Numbered from the stretch's first letter, positions 27,499 to 36,422 are shown. The stretch: DNA of 52,523 nt from Erysipelotrichaceae bacterium 7770_A6 (GCA_014610835.1 QQXM01000020.1:1-52523); one strand, 5' to 3'. Made by a program: numbers and translations. Notes: generated by a model not told the origin, from the letters alone.

Positions 27499-28232
27499 TG
27501 AAGCGTAATCAACTGATTGAAAATTTAAAAGATCCTATGATCATTATTCTGGCTGCATTGCTTATCTTTTTGACATGCGGTACTGCAATTTCTGGATGTA
27601 GAGGAAGGAAAACAGTGATTGCTTTAGATGCCGCGTTTGGTGGAGAAGATACTGGGTATCAAGGTATTATCAATGAAGCTGACTTTACAGAAAGCGTTGT
27701 TGAAAAGCTTGCGGTATTATTAACAGATGATGGTCATTTTGATGTTGTATTAACACATGATGCTTCTACTTCTGCGACTGTTGAAGATAGAGTGAATAAG
27801 ATCAAACAGGATGGTGCAGATATTGTTTTGAGTATTCATGCAACCGGTACACCAGATGCAACAAGAAATGGGCAGCAGATCTATGCAGACATTCCAACAA
27901 AAACAACACACGATGCTTCTTTGAAATTGGCAAATTGCATCCATGATGCATTTACAAGTGATACATGGACACCTTCCGTCAATTATCTTTACTATCAGCC
28001 ATTTGATGATGATTCATATCAGATTGAAACAGTAGCGAGTGATGACACGAATGATTATCAATTAGAAACATGGGATATGATGGAAAAGTGTGATGTTCCT
28101 GTTGTAATCTGTAATCAAATCTATGTAACAAATCAGACGGATATTGATACGTGGGCAAATGAAGCAGGATATCAAAAAGCTGCAGACGCTTACTATCAGG
28201 CAATAAAAAAATATTATGGAATTGAAAAGTAA
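27498..28232 (+). CDS. amidase_3-like lipoprotein, probably catalytically inactive
   Basis: 244 aa. The N-terminus has two Lys/Arg, a hydrophobic stretch (14-33) and a lipobox ISGC ending at Cys34, so it is probably a lipoprotein or otherwise membrane-anchored. The rest follows the zinc amidase fold of N-acetylmuramoyl-L-alanine amidases: VIALDAAFGGEDTG aligns with the usual DxGHGGxDxG, Glu60 with the second ligand, and SIHATG with His114 as the third. The first zinc His is replaced by Phe47, and the catalytic Glu expected in the late PVVICNQIYVTN segment is Asn. Hence probably a pseudoenzyme or binding protein. GAGG precedes ATG 27498; ATG overlaps the upstream stop. Confidence 0.7.
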   Translation: MKRNQLIENLKDPMIIILAALLIFLTCGTAISGCRGRKTVIALDAAFGGEDTGYQGIINEADFTESVVEKLAVLLTDDGHFDVVLTHDASTSATVEDRVNKIKQDGADIVLSIHATGTPDATRNGQQIYADIPTKTTHDASLKLANCIHDAFTSDTWTPSVNYLYYQPFDDDSYQIETVASDDTNDYQLETWDMMEKCDVPVVICNQIYVTNQTDIDTWANEAGYQKAADAYYQAIKKYYGIEK

Positions 28233-28905
28233 TGCGGAAAGATTTCTAGATGCGTATGCACAGCTGGAAACAAAAATGGCTTCACTTGCTAAAGGGACAA
28301 GATATGTTCCATTTTCACAACTATTATCTCGTTTAGCACCACACAATCGTATTATTGCAAATAATCAGGAAGAACTAAGAGAATATAGTGAACTTAGAAA
28401 TGCATTAGTACATATGCGTGGTGTGAAGCAGGAAATCATTGCACAGCCTTGTGATTCTGTTGTAGAAAATATTGAAAGAATTGCACGTTTATTAGATATG
28501 GATGATTCAATACTGAATTTTGCACGTACACCTGTAAAAACAGTGAAAAAGTCAGATTCTATCAAACATGCATTTTCCTTAATGGAGCAGATGGATTCCA
28601 GTAAGATTCCAGTATATGAAGAAAATCGCTATGTCGGTTTATTAACAGCACCTATGATTGCAAAATATGCTTTATATCATCAGGAAGAAGGCTGCGTAAA
28701 AGATGCAATGATACATAGAGAGAATGAAAGAGTGCTGTTTCTTCCTAAGAATTCAAATATTCAGTTAGCAATTCATGGATTTGATAGAGCGGTAAGAGAA
28801 GGAAATTCATTACTTGCAATATTGATTACAGAACATGGAAAAACAAATGAAAAACCATTAGGAATCATTACATATGCAGATTTCCCAACAATTATGAAAG
28901 GTTAG
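28216..28905 (+). CDS. CBS-domain pair protein
   Basis: 229 aa. The N-terminal ~100 residues form a helical region with the ELRNALVHMRG motif, a pattern also found in HEPN-like or DUF-type helices. The C-terminal part has two CBS motifs (about 105-160 and 165-228) that typically bind adenine nucleotides. No catalytic domain is attached, so it may be a regulatory sensor. It overlaps the amidase-like gene by 17 nt in another frame and has no ribosome site of its own, so it should be translationally coupled. A terminator follows. Confidence 0.7.
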   Translation: MELKSNAERFLDAYAQLETKMASLAKGTRYVPFSQLLSRLAPHNRIIANNQEELREYSELRNALVHMRGVKQEIIAQPCDSVVENIERIARLLDMDDSILNFARTPVKTVKKSDSIKHAFSLMEQMDSSKIPVYEENRYVGLLTAPMIAKYALYHQEEGCVKDAMIHRENERVLFLPKNSNIQLAIHGFDRAVREGNSLLAILITEHGKTNEKPLGIITYADFPTIMKG

Positions 28906-28930
28906 ATTGTTTGATATCTAATCTTTTTTT
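28902..28930 (+). terminator. terminator after the CBS gene
   Basis: TTAGAT-TGTTTGAT-ATCTAA followed by TCTTTTTTT. Confidence 0.75.
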
Positions 28931-28966
28931 GTATCTATTTGTTTAAAATGAATCTACAATAAGAGT

Positions 28967-29413
28967 ATGAATATTCCATTTTTTCATCGAAATCTTGATG
29001 AAGTATCATTACATTTGAATTATACGGAAGATGCATCTGATTCTACAAGTTGGGTAAAAGATGTTCATTTTTCAATTTGTAAAAAACATACAAATCAAAA
29101 AGTAGGTGAATGTGATCTTCGATTAGGAATGAATGATGAAATTTATTATGCAGGACAGGTTGGGTATCGTATCTATTATCCATTTCGTGGAAACAGTTAT
29201 GCATACAAAGCTTGTCTGCAGTTATTTGAAGTTGCAAAAAAAGAATATGGAATGAAAGAACTGATCATTACTTGTTCCCCAGATAATATTCCTTCTTTAT
29301 GTACGCTGCAGCGTTTACATGGAACACTTTTAGAAACTGTTGATGTACCAGAAAGTCATTGGCTCTATCAAAGGGGAGAGACAGTAAAGTGTATTTATCA
29401 ATATGAGCTATAA
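28967..29413 (+). CDS. GNAT-family acetyltransferase-like protein
   Basis: 148 aa. The fold is indicated by a strand with KVGECDLRLG, then QVGYRIYYPFRGNSYAYKAC, the acetyl-CoA loop with a following helix, and LIITCSPDNIPSLCTLQRLHG, which is the N-P-S helix of RimJ/RimL-like enzymes. The substrate is unknown. TACAAT ends 6 nt before the ATG and there is no Shine-Dalgarno site, so this mRNA too may be leaderless. Single gene. Confidence 0.75.
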   Translation: MNIPFFHRNLDEVSLHLNYTEDASDSTSWVKDVHFSICKKHTNQKVGECDLRLGMNDEIYYAGQVGYRIYYPFRGNSYAYKACLQLFEVAKKEYGMKELIITCSPDNIPSLCTLQRLHGTLLETVDVPESHWLYQRGETVKCIYQYEL

Positions 29414-29444
29414 GAACAAATAATTATACAATTTATCACATTTG

Positions 29445-29474
29445 TTGACACTATTTACTCTTTTGAAATAGAAA
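29445..29474 (+). promoter_or_regulatory. candidate promoter of the cardiolipin synthase gene
   Basis: Perfect TTGACA (29445-29450), 18-nt spacer, TAGAAA (29469-29474). The ATG follows at 29491 after a short leader without a properly spaced ribosome site. Confidence 0.5.
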
Positions 29475-29490
29475 TGATAGAATATAAGGC

Positions 29491-31017
29491 ATGCGAAGAA
29501 TATTGAAGATCTTAACAAGCCGTCTATTTATTGTGGCACCACTTGTAATATTACAGTTTGTGTTTTTTGCACTGCTTTTTTATAGTGTTGCATATACAGA
29601 AAAAGCATTACCTTTTATTTCTTTGATTGCTATTTTATTTTGCATTTATATTATCAATCGTGAAGAAGATCCATCCTATAAAATTGCCTGGGTAGCAGTG
29701 ATTCTTGGTGCTCCAGTCATTGGGATTCCATTGTATGTTTTAGCTGGAAATCGACATGTTCCAAAGAAACTGTATTATGGAACGATTCGGGCAAACAAGA
29801 AAATGGAACATCTCTTGCGGGAAAATGTAGATATAGATACCCATAATGATATTGATGCAGGTGCAAAAAGGATATTCCATTATGGAGTCAATCGACTTGG
29901 ACTGCCAGTCTATAACCACACTTCTAGTGAGTATTATGCTTCAGGAGAAGAATGGTTTCCACATTATATTGAAGCTTTGAAAAACGCAAAACATTTTATC
30001 TTCATTGAAACGTTTATTATCGTACAAGGTTCTGTATGGGATGAAATTCTAGAAGTTTTAAAGCAAAAAGTAAAAGAAGGCGTAGAAGTAAAACTCATCT
30101 ATGATGATTTTGGTTCCATTACACTTCCACATCACTATTCAAGACAGCTGAGAGAAATAGGCATTGAAGCACATCGATTCAATCATGTAAGAGCACGTTT
30201 TATCATTCAGATGAATAATCGAGATCATAGAAAAATTACTGTGATTGATAATCAGATTGCATTTATTGGCGGTGTGAATCTAGCAGATGAATATGTCAAT
30301 CGCATTGTTCGTTATGGATACTGGAAAGATAGTGCCACGAAGATTGAAGGGGAAGCAGTATGGTCATATACAGTCATGTTTATGGGAATGCTTTCCTATG
30401 TTCGCAGCAAAGAGGAAGGAAAAGTTGATTATGAAAAGTATCATATTCCTTATTCTGTAAAAGAAAATTATGGATATTATCAGCCATGGTCTGATACGCC
30501 TACAGATAAAGAAAGCGTTGCATTAAACATGCATTTGAATATGGTAAAATATGCCCGTGATTATGTGTATATTGATACACCATATTTGATTTTGAATGAA
30601 ACGATGAAACAAGAATTGATTTTAAGTGCGAAGAGTGGAGTTGATGTAAGAATCCTGACACCGCATATTCCCGATAAGAAAATTGTTTTTGAAATAACAC
30701 GTGGTTTTTATAAGCAGCTTGTAGAAGCAGGTGTTAAGATTTATGAATTTACACCAGGATTTAATCACACAAAGAATTTTGTGGCGGATGATACTCTTGC
30801 AATTGTAGGCAGTGCAAATACAGATTATCGCAGTTATTTTCTGCATTATGAAAATGGTTGTTTAATGTATAAAACAAGTGAAATCAGAAAGATTAAACAG
30901 AACTTTTTAGATGCTTGTGAGAAATCACATTTAGTTACATTAGATGAAATTCATAAAACAAATGTCATTGTTCGAATGATTCGAGCAGTATTGAATCTTA
31001 TGATTCCGTTGGTATAG
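29491..31017 (+). CDS. cls: cardiolipin synthase (phospholipase D family)
   Basis: 508 aa. Two N-terminal membrane helices (about 10-55) with the EEDPSYKIAW linker anchor two PLD catalytic halves. HKD motifs are DHRKITVIDNQIAFIGGVN near 245-265 and NHTKNFVADDTLAIVGSAN near 425-445. The enzyme condenses two phosphatidylglycerols to cardiolipin at the membrane. It is followed 11 nt later by a patatin-like lipase gene, so both may act on membrane phospholipids. Confidence 0.93.
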   Translation: MRRILKILTSRLFIVAPLVILQFVFFALLFYSVAYTEKALPFISLIAILFCIYIINREEDPSYKIAWVAVILGAPVIGIPLYVLAGNRHVPKKLYYGTIRANKKMEHLLRENVDIDTHNDIDAGAKRIFHYGVNRLGLPVYNHTSSEYYASGEEWFPHYIEALKNAKHFIFIETFIIVQGSVWDEILEVLKQKVKEGVEVKLIYDDFGSITLPHHYSRQLREIGIEAHRFNHVRARFIIQMNNRDHRKITVIDNQIAFIGGVNLADEYVNRIVRYGYWKDSATKIEGEAVWSYTVMFMGMLSYVRSKEEGKVDYEKYHIPYSVKENYGYYQPWSDTPTDKESVALNMHLNMVKYARDYVYIDTPYLILNETMKQELILSAKSGVDVRILTPHIPDKKIVFEITRGFYKQLVEAGVKIYEFTPGFNHTKNFVADDTLAIVGSANTDYRSYFLHYENGCLMYKTSEIRKIKQNFLDACEKSHLVTLDEIHKTNVIVRMIRAVLNLMIPLV

Positions 31018-31028
31018 GAGAAAAAGTT

Positions 31029-31889
31029 ATGGAAAAGTTAGGACTTGTATTAGAAGGCGGCGGTATTCGTGGTGCGTATACTGCTGGTGCCCTGGAATGG
31101 CTGAAAGATAACAATGTAAAGTTTGATTATTATGTTGGTATTTCAAGCGGAGCTGCCTATCTATCTTTTTATCTGGAAGATCGTGTAGAAGTTGCACATA
31201 AAATGGCAACATATTATACATGTCAAAAGGATGTCGTTGGACTAAAAGCATTGTTACGCTGTGGACACTATGTTGATTATCAGCGTGTATTCGAAGAAGA
31301 TATGAGAAAAAAAGAAGGTATGAATGTCGATAAAATCATTTCAGAAAACCTTCCTATGGAAGTTGGATGTTATGATCTAGCGCAGGGCAAAACAATTTAC
31401 TTCAATGCAGAACAATTAGATCGAGAAATGAAGATTATTCGTGGTGCATGTGCGCTTCCAATTGCATCTGCAGTTGTTGATGTAAATGGCTATCGTTTGA
31501 TGGATGGTGGCATTACAAAAATGATTCCAATTGAAAGAGCACTTGAACAGAACTGTACAAAATGTCTTGTTATTACAACGAAACCAAAAGATTATGTACG
31601 TAAACCATCTTCTAAGATTGTTTGCTGGTTAATGAAACTGATTTATAGAGAATGTCCTCAAATGGCAGAAGACTACAAAGTAAGACATTTAAATTACTAC
31701 AAGCAAAGAAAAATCATAGATGATATGTGTGAAAAAGGCGATGCAATTAACATCTATCCTTCTAAAACACTGAAGGTATCTCGATGGAAAGGTGATCCTG
31801 CAACTTGTGAGGAATTGTATCAGTTAGGATATTCTGATATGGAGAAGCAGAAGGATCAAATCTTTGCATTATTACAGAATGGAGAATAG
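31029..31889 (+). CDS. patatin-like phospholipase
   Basis: 286 aa. The catalytic dyad and oxyanion loop are visible: LEGGGIRGAYTAGAL (10-22), the nucleophile elbow GISSG (Ser39 or Ser40 region), and DGGITKMIP near 160 with the catalytic Asp. Family members release fatty acids from lipids. There is no signal peptide. The AGGAG site lies between the cls stop and this ATG, so it is the second gene of a lipid operon. Confidence 0.9.
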   Translation: MEKLGLVLEGGGIRGAYTAGALEWLKDNNVKFDYYVGISSGAAYLSFYLEDRVEVAHKMATYYTCQKDVVGLKALLRCGHYVDYQRVFEEDMRKKEGMNVDKIISENLPMEVGCYDLAQGKTIYFNAEQLDREMKIIRGACALPIASAVVDVNGYRLMDGGITKMIPIERALEQNCTKCLVITTKPKDYVRKPSSKIVCWLMKLIYRECPQMAEDYKVRHLNYYKQRKIIDDMCEKGDAINIYPSKTLKVSRWKGDPATCEELYQLGYSDMEKQKDQIFALLQNGE

Positions 31890-31911
31890 GACTGGAAACA
31901 GTCTTTTTTTC
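31889..31911 (+). terminator. terminator after the patatin gene
   Basis: GACTG-GAAA-CAGTC followed by seven T. Confidence 0.8.
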
Positions 31912-31988
31912 TTAAAAATGGATGTCAACAGTTGAATATAAAAATAAGCATGCTAAGCTATATGGCGGGTTGATACCCAAAGGAGAGA

Positions 31989-33875
31989 ATGAAAATGAAA
32001 AAGATTGGAAAGCTCCTGTTGAGTGCAATGATGGCGATGAGTCTTGTTGCATGTTCTTCAGCAGGAAAAGGTGTATCAGGTGAATATACTGGTACAGCAA
32101 AAGGTCTTGGTGGTGATGTTAATGTTACATTAACACTTAAGGATTCTGTCATTACTGATGTTAAGGCAGAAGGAAAACAGGAAACAGAAGGAATCGGTAC
32201 AAAAGCTCTTGAACAGTTGCCTGGTGAAATGGTTGAAGGAAATACAATCAATGTTGATGGTGTTTCTGGTGCAACTGTAACTTCTGATGCTATTAAGGAA
32301 GCAGCTAAGGAAGCTTTAAAGAGTGCTGGTCTCAATCCTGATGACTATGCAACAGCAAATGCTGGCAAGAAAGAAGAAGACGTTACAAAGGATGCAGATG
32401 TCGTTGTCGTTGGTGCTGGTGGTGCTGGTATGACAGCTGCAATCGTTGCTGCAAATGAAGGTAAAAATGTAGTTGTTGTAGAAAGTCAGTCTGCAGCTGG
32501 CGGAAACTCTGTTAGAGCAACAGGTGGAATGAACGCTGCTAAGACAACTTACCAAGATGAAAATACATTTGAAGAATCAGCTGGTGTTGAAAAGACATTA
32601 GCAGCAGCTGAAGCATATAAAGACAATAAAGACATTGCTGCATTAACAGAAACAGTTAAGAAGCAGTGGGATGAATATCAGAAGGATCCTAAAGGATACT
32701 TTGATTCAACTGAATTAATGGAATTAGATACAATGATCGGTGGTAAGGCTGTTAACAACTTTGATCTTGTTAAGACATTAGTTGAAAACAGTGCTGATTC
32801 TATCGAATGGTTATCCACAATTGGTGCTGATCTTAAGAATGTTGGTCAGTTCGGTGGAGCTTCTGTTAAGAGAATTCATAGACCAGTGAATGATCAGGGA
32901 CAGGTTGTTTCTGTAGGTTCTTATTTGATTCCAATTCTTGAAAAGCAGGTTGAAAAAGAAGGTGTAGAAGTTCTTTATAACACAACAGCTAACAAAATCA
33001 TTATGAAGGATGGTAAGGCTGCAGGTATTGAAGCTGAAGGTAAGACAGGTAACAAGGTTACTGTAAATGCTAAGGCTGTTGTACTTGCTACTGGTGGTTT
33101 CGGTGCTAACAACGATATGGTTGCTGAACAGAATCCTGATCTCAAGGGTTATATTACAACAAATGCTAATGGTGCACAGGGTCAAGGTATCACAATGGCT
33201 ACTGCTGATGATGTAAATGCTGCTACAGTTGATATGAAGCAGATTCAGTTACACCCAACAGTACATGTTGAAGGAGATAATGCTGTATTAATTACAGAAG
33301 GTCTTCGTGGTGATGGTGCTATCTTAGTTAACCAGTCTGGTGAAAGATTTACAGATGAAGTTGGTACAAGAGACGTTGTAAGTGCTGCTGAAAATAGCCA
33401 GGAAGGTGGCTATGCTTGGTTGATCGTTGATCAGAAGATGGCTGATGCTTCTGCAGTTATCCAGGGCTATATTGACAAGGGATATGCTGAAAAGGGCGAA
33501 ACATATGAAGAATTAGCTAAGGCTATGGAAATGGATGAAAAGACATTTGCTTCCACAATGGATGAATGGAACAAGTGTGTAGAAAGCAAGAAGGATGAAA
33601 AGTTCAACAGAACTACATTCGCTGATAAGTTAGATACAGCTCCATACTATGCAATTAAGGTTCAGCCAGGTGTTCACCATACAATGGGTGGTCTTGTAAT
33701 TGATACAAATACAGAAGTATTAGATACAGACAATAATGTTATCCCTGGATTATTTGCTGCTGGTGAAGTTACTGGTGGTGTACACGGTGCTAACAGACTT
33801 GGTGGTAATGCAGTTGCTGACTTCGTAGTATTCGGTAGAATTGCTGGTACTCAGGCAGCTGACTACGTTGGCTAA
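31989..33875 (+). CDS. FMN/FAD-dependent fumarate-reductase-like lipoprotein (flavocytochrome c family, urocanate/fumarate/acrylate reductase type)
   Basis: 628 aa. A lipoprotein signal ends in SLVAC (Cys about 21). Residues 30-110 form an FMN-binding domain with DGVSGATVTS, where the second Thr is the usual covalent FMN site. From about 135 a FAD-binding Rossmann segment (DVVVVGAGGAGMTAAI) starts the flavoprotein domain; MKQIQLHPT, TEGLRGDGAILVN and GEVTGGVHGANRLGGNA follow to the end. Such extracellular enzymes respire fumarate, urocanate or related enoates with electrons from a membrane flavin carrier. The exact acceptor cannot be read from the sequence. AGGAG lies just upstream; ATG 31995 is an equally possible start. 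Confidence 0.88.
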   Translation: MKMKKIGKLLLSAMMAMSLVACSSAGKGVSGEYTGTAKGLGGDVNVTLTLKDSVITDVKAEGKQETEGIGTKALEQLPGEMVEGNTINVDGVSGATVTSDAIKEAAKEALKSAGLNPDDYATANAGKKEEDVTKDADVVVVGAGGAGMTAAIVAANEGKNVVVVESQSAAGGNSVRATGGMNAAKTTYQDENTFEESAGVEKTLAAAEAYKDNKDIAALTETVKKQWDEYQKDPKGYFDSTELMELDTMIGGKAVNNFDLVKTLVENSADSIEWLSTIGADLKNVGQFGGASVKRIHRPVNDQGQVVSVGSYLIPILEKQVEKEGVEVLYNTTANKIIMKDGKAAGIEAEGKTGNKVTVNAKAVVLATGGFGANNDMVAEQNPDLKGYITTNANGAQGQGITMATADDVNAATVDMKQIQLHPTVHVEGDNAVLITEGLRGDGAILVNQSGERFTDEVGTRDVVSAAENSQEGGYAWLIVDQKMADASAVIQGYIDKGYAEKGETYEELAKAMEMDEKTFASTMDEWNKCVESKKDEKFNRTTFADKLDTAPYYAIKVQPGVHHTMGGLVIDTNTEVLDTDNNVIPGLFAAGEVTGGVHGANRLGGNAVADFVVFGRIAGTQAADYVG

Positions 33876-33892
33876 TTCATAGAATCATGTTG

Positions 33893-33928
33893 AAAACAGA
33901 TGCTTGTGAAAGAGTGTCTGTTTTTTTT
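33893..33928 (+). terminator. terminator after the reductase gene
   Basis: AAAACAGA ... TCTGTTTT stem followed by T run, loop about 16 nt. Confidence 0.65.
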
Positions 33929-33929
33929 G

Positions 33930-33957
33930 TTGAGAAAATAAAAAAACAGACTATACT
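33930..33957 (+). promoter_or_regulatory. promoter of the MATE leader RNA
   Basis: TTGAGA (33930-33935), 16-nt spacer, TATACT (33952-33957). The predicted start at about 33964 lies directly before the first strand of the structured element. Confidence 0.6.
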
Positions 33958-33967
33958 ATTTCTAACA

Positions 33968-34059
33968 AATACTGCGAGGCTGAAAGAATCCCTGGACAGC
34001 TGATGATACGATATGTGGGGTCTGCTATTTTTGATAGCTGGGGGGCCCACGGCAGTATT
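33968..34059 (+). ncRNA. structured leader RNA before the MATE gene, candidate guanidine-IV (mepA-type) riboswitch
   Basis: A closing stem AATACTGC (33968-33975) pairs perfectly with GCAGTATT (34052-34059). Inside, GTGGG pairs with CCCAC around a GCTAT-TTTTG-ATAGC hairpin, and the AATCCC stretch near 33987-33992 can reach the GGGGGG near 34040-34045 as a pseudoknot. A terminator hairpin follows 10 nt later and the MATE gene 90 nt later. This promoter-aptamer-terminator-exporter layout is that of a transcriptional riboswitch. Guanidine-IV RNAs are known upstream of mepA-type MATE genes in Firmicutes, which makes that class the first candidate. The class assignment is an inference; the structure is seen directly. 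Confidence 0.5.
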
Positions 34060-34068
34060 GAGGAACAT

Positions 34069-34092
34069 AGGATGACTTCTGTCATCCTTTTG
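34069..34092 (+). terminator. terminator downstream of the leader RNA
   Basis: AGGATGAC-TTCT-GTCATCCT followed by TTTTG. It stands between the structured leader and the MATE gene, so it could be the expression platform. Confidence 0.8.
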
Positions 34093-34148
34093 TTTGTTAA
34101 TAGTAAAAATGATGTAAAATACTATTTATTATTCAGGAGGTGATGTGA

Positions 34149-35516
34149 GTGAAAGGAAATATGGTGAATGGAAATCCATTGAAGTTGATTTTGAATTTTG
34201 CTTTGCCACTGTTGCTAGGTAATTTATTTCAACAAACATATAACATGGTGGACGCTGCTATTGTAGGACAGACATTAGGTTCTTCTTCTTTGGCTGCTGT
34301 TGGTGCAACTTCTTCTGTGCAGTTTCTAGTGTTGGGATTCTGTATGGGAACATGTGTTGGATTTGGTATTCCAGTTGCACAAAGATTTGGTGCAGAAGAC
34401 TATGATGGTTTAAGGAAGTATGTGTATTGTGGTGGTATTTTATCCGCAGTCATTGCAGTTGTGATGGCTGTTGGAACAGTTGCATTATGTGCTTTAATTC
34501 TTGAATTATTACAAGTGCCAGCAGATATTTTTTCACAGTCATACAGTTATTTAGCAATCATATTTGCAGGAATTCCTTGTACAATCCTGTATAACTATTT
34601 ATCTAGTATCTTACGTGCAATTGGCGACAGTAAAACACCATTCTATTTTTTAGCAATGTCTGCAGTATTAAATATCTTTTTGGATTTCTTCTGTATTGTT
34701 GTTTTGAAATGGGGCGTTGCAGGTGCTGCAATTGCTACGATATTCTCACAAGGCGTTTCTGGAATTCTTTGCTTATTATTAATTGTTAAAAAATTTCATA
34801 TACTACACCCTCATAAAGAAGATCGTCATATGAATGGTAAAATTTCAAAAGATTTGATTGTTATGGGAATGCCAATGGGACTGCAGTTCTCTATTACTGC
34901 GATTGGTTCCATGGTTATGCAAAGTGCAAATAATGGCTTAGGAACAATCTATGTTTCAGGCTTTACTGCAGGAATGAAAATCAAGGCATTTATGATGTGT
35001 CCTTTCGATGCAATTGCTACAGCAGTTTCCACATTTGCTTCCCAGAACTATGGTGCCGGAAAGATGGATCGAGTTAAAAATGGTATTAGACAGGGTACGG
35101 CAATTGGCGTAGGCTATGGTGCAATTGCTGGTGTTATATTGTTCTTTTTTGGAAGAACATTGTCAATGTTATTTGTTTCAGCCAGTGAAGCAGCAGTACT
35201 GGATGCGAGTGCATTATATTTAAGAAGAATGGGTATTTTCTGGTGGACACTTGGAATCTTGAATGTTTTAAGAACATCTGTACAGGGGCTTGGATATGCT
35301 TCAAGAGCTGTCATGGCTGGAGGCGCAGAAATGTTCTGCAGATGCTTTGTAGCAATCTTATTAGTTCCAGTTTTCCATTATGATGCGATTACATTCTGTG
35401 ATCAGGTTGCATGGGTTGGCGGATGCCTATACATCATTCCAGCTTGCATTTTAACTGTCAGACACCTGGAACAAGAAGTGAAATCCAGGGCAAACCTAGA
35501 TCAGTTGCAAGCATAA
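34149..35516 (+). CDS. MATE-family efflux transporter
   Basis: 455 aa with 12 predicted membrane segments in two homologous halves; the first opens with ILNFALPLLLGNLFQQTYNMVDAAIVGQ-like sequence and the second near 235 with VMGMPMGLQF. MATE proteins export cationic compounds in exchange for Na+ or H+. The start is GTG 34149, seven nt after AGGAGG. The leader RNA suggests control by a small ligand; if that RNA is guanidine-IV, guanidine export is the likely role. A bidirectional terminator follows. Confidence 0.9.
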   Translation: MKGNMVNGNPLKLILNFALPLLLGNLFQQTYNMVDAAIVGQTLGSSSLAAVGATSSVQFLVLGFCMGTCVGFGIPVAQRFGAEDYDGLRKYVYCGGILSAVIAVVMAVGTVALCALILELLQVPADIFSQSYSYLAIIFAGIPCTILYNYLSSILRAIGDSKTPFYFLAMSAVLNIFLDFFCIVVLKWGVAGAAIATIFSQGVSGILCLLLIVKKFHILHPHKEDRHMNGKISKDLIVMGMPMGLQFSITAIGSMVMQSANNGLGTIYVSGFTAGMKIKAFMMCPFDAIATAVSTFASQNYGAGKMDRVKNGIRQGTAIGVGYGAIAGVILFFFGRTLSMLFVSASEAAVLDASALYLRRMGIFWWTLGILNVLRTSVQGLGYASRAVMAGGAEMFCRCFVAILLVPVFHYDAITFCDQVAWVGGCLYIIPACILTVRHLEQEVKSRANLDQLQA

Positions 35517-35553
35517 AAAAAGGATTTTGAAGTTTGACTTCAGAATCCTTTTT
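35514..35553. terminator. bidirectional terminator between MATE and aldo/keto reductase-like genes
   Basis: AAAAAAAGGATT and TGAAG pair with CTTCA and AATCCTTTTTTT around a TTTGA loop, giving A and T runs on both sides for two converging genes. Confidence 0.85.
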
Positions 35554-36405
35554 TTAGAAGCTGCAAGTATCTGGATTAATATTTTCTGGTCCATAGTTTT
35601 TCATGGCATCTAAGAATTTCATATCTGTATCACTGATATCGAAATTAAATGCTTCAAAACATTGTCTTAATTCATCTTCATTCTTTCCGGAACATAATGA
35701 GATACAATCTTTTTCAAGATGATATCTTGTTGCAATTGCACGTGGGGTTGTGTGATACTTGTTTGCGAAAATTGCTAATTCGTTTGAATTAAGAATGACA
35801 TCATTCATAGGAGGTAAAAATGCCTCTGTTTGAATGTTGTGTTCATTTGCACAATATAAATTGTCATTGAATGGGAATCCTGGATAGATTCTAGCCTGGT
35901 TTACCATTGGGGCAATTTCTGACTGTTCTAGACAGAATTCAATATGTCTAGCTTCATAGTTTGCAACACCAATTGCTCTAGCTTTTCCTTCTTTATAAAT
36001 CGTTTCTAATGCTTTCCATGTTTCGATTGCAGTTTCTTCGTACGTATCACGATATTTTGAAGGATTTGGCCAGTTGATTAAGAAGAGGTCAACGTAATCT
36101 GTCTGTAATCTTTTTAGTGTATGATCAAATTCTCTTAAGGCCTGTTGATATCCATGATTATCATTATCTAGTTTCGCTGTGATAAAAAGTTCGCTTCGAT
36201 TGACTTTGGAATCCTGGAAGGCCCTTCCAGCTGCTTTTTCTGTAATGCTTTCTGGAGAAATATCAAAATGTCTAAAACCGACATTGATTGCACTTAATAT
36301 TCTTTCATAGTTGTTTTCACCATGATTTTTATCTACACGATATCCAAGAGTTGGAATCACAACGCCATTATGTAGTTGAATTTCTTTAGTATCAATTTGA
36401 CTCAT
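35554..36405 (-). CDS. aldo/keto reductase-family protein with a degenerate catalytic tetrad
   Basis: 283 aa, the length and order of an AKR barrel: an opening LHNGVVIPTLGYR, FDISPESITEKAAGRAF, ELFITAKLDNDNHG, DYVDLFLINWPNP, ARAIGVANYEARHIE and VNQARIYPGF are all recognisable. Two catalytic residues are changed: the usual Tyr is Ser53 and the usual His of LxHWP is Asn111, while Asp48 and Lys78 remain. The NADP-binding KNEDELRQ segment is partly kept. It may therefore bind a cofactor or ligand without normal reductase activity. Monocistronic with its own promoter and a GGAGG site. Confidence 0.8.
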   Translation of the reverse strand: MSQIDTKEIQLHNGVVIPTLGYRVDKNHGENNYERILSAINVGFRHFDISPESITEKAAGRAFQDSKVNRSELFITAKLDNDNHGYQQALREFDHTLKRLQTDYVDLFLINWPNPSKYRDTYEETAIETWKALETIYKEGKARAIGVANYEARHIEFCLEQSEIAPMVNQARIYPGFPFNDNLYCANEHNIQTEAFLPPMNDVILNSNELAIFANKYHTTPRAIATRYHLEKDCISLCSGKNEDELRQCFEAFNFDISDTDMKFLDAMKNYGPENINPDTCSF

Positions 36406-36422
36406 AGGTACCTCCGACTAGT

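Noticed and set aside
33990-34010. CTGATGA in the MATE leader as a hammerhead ribozyme core or part of a fluoride riboswitch
   Set aside because: A hammerhead needs a following stem and GAAA plus a cleavage NUH in the right order, which are not there. The fluoride motif needs GGNGATGG with a matching NCC partner upstream, also absent.
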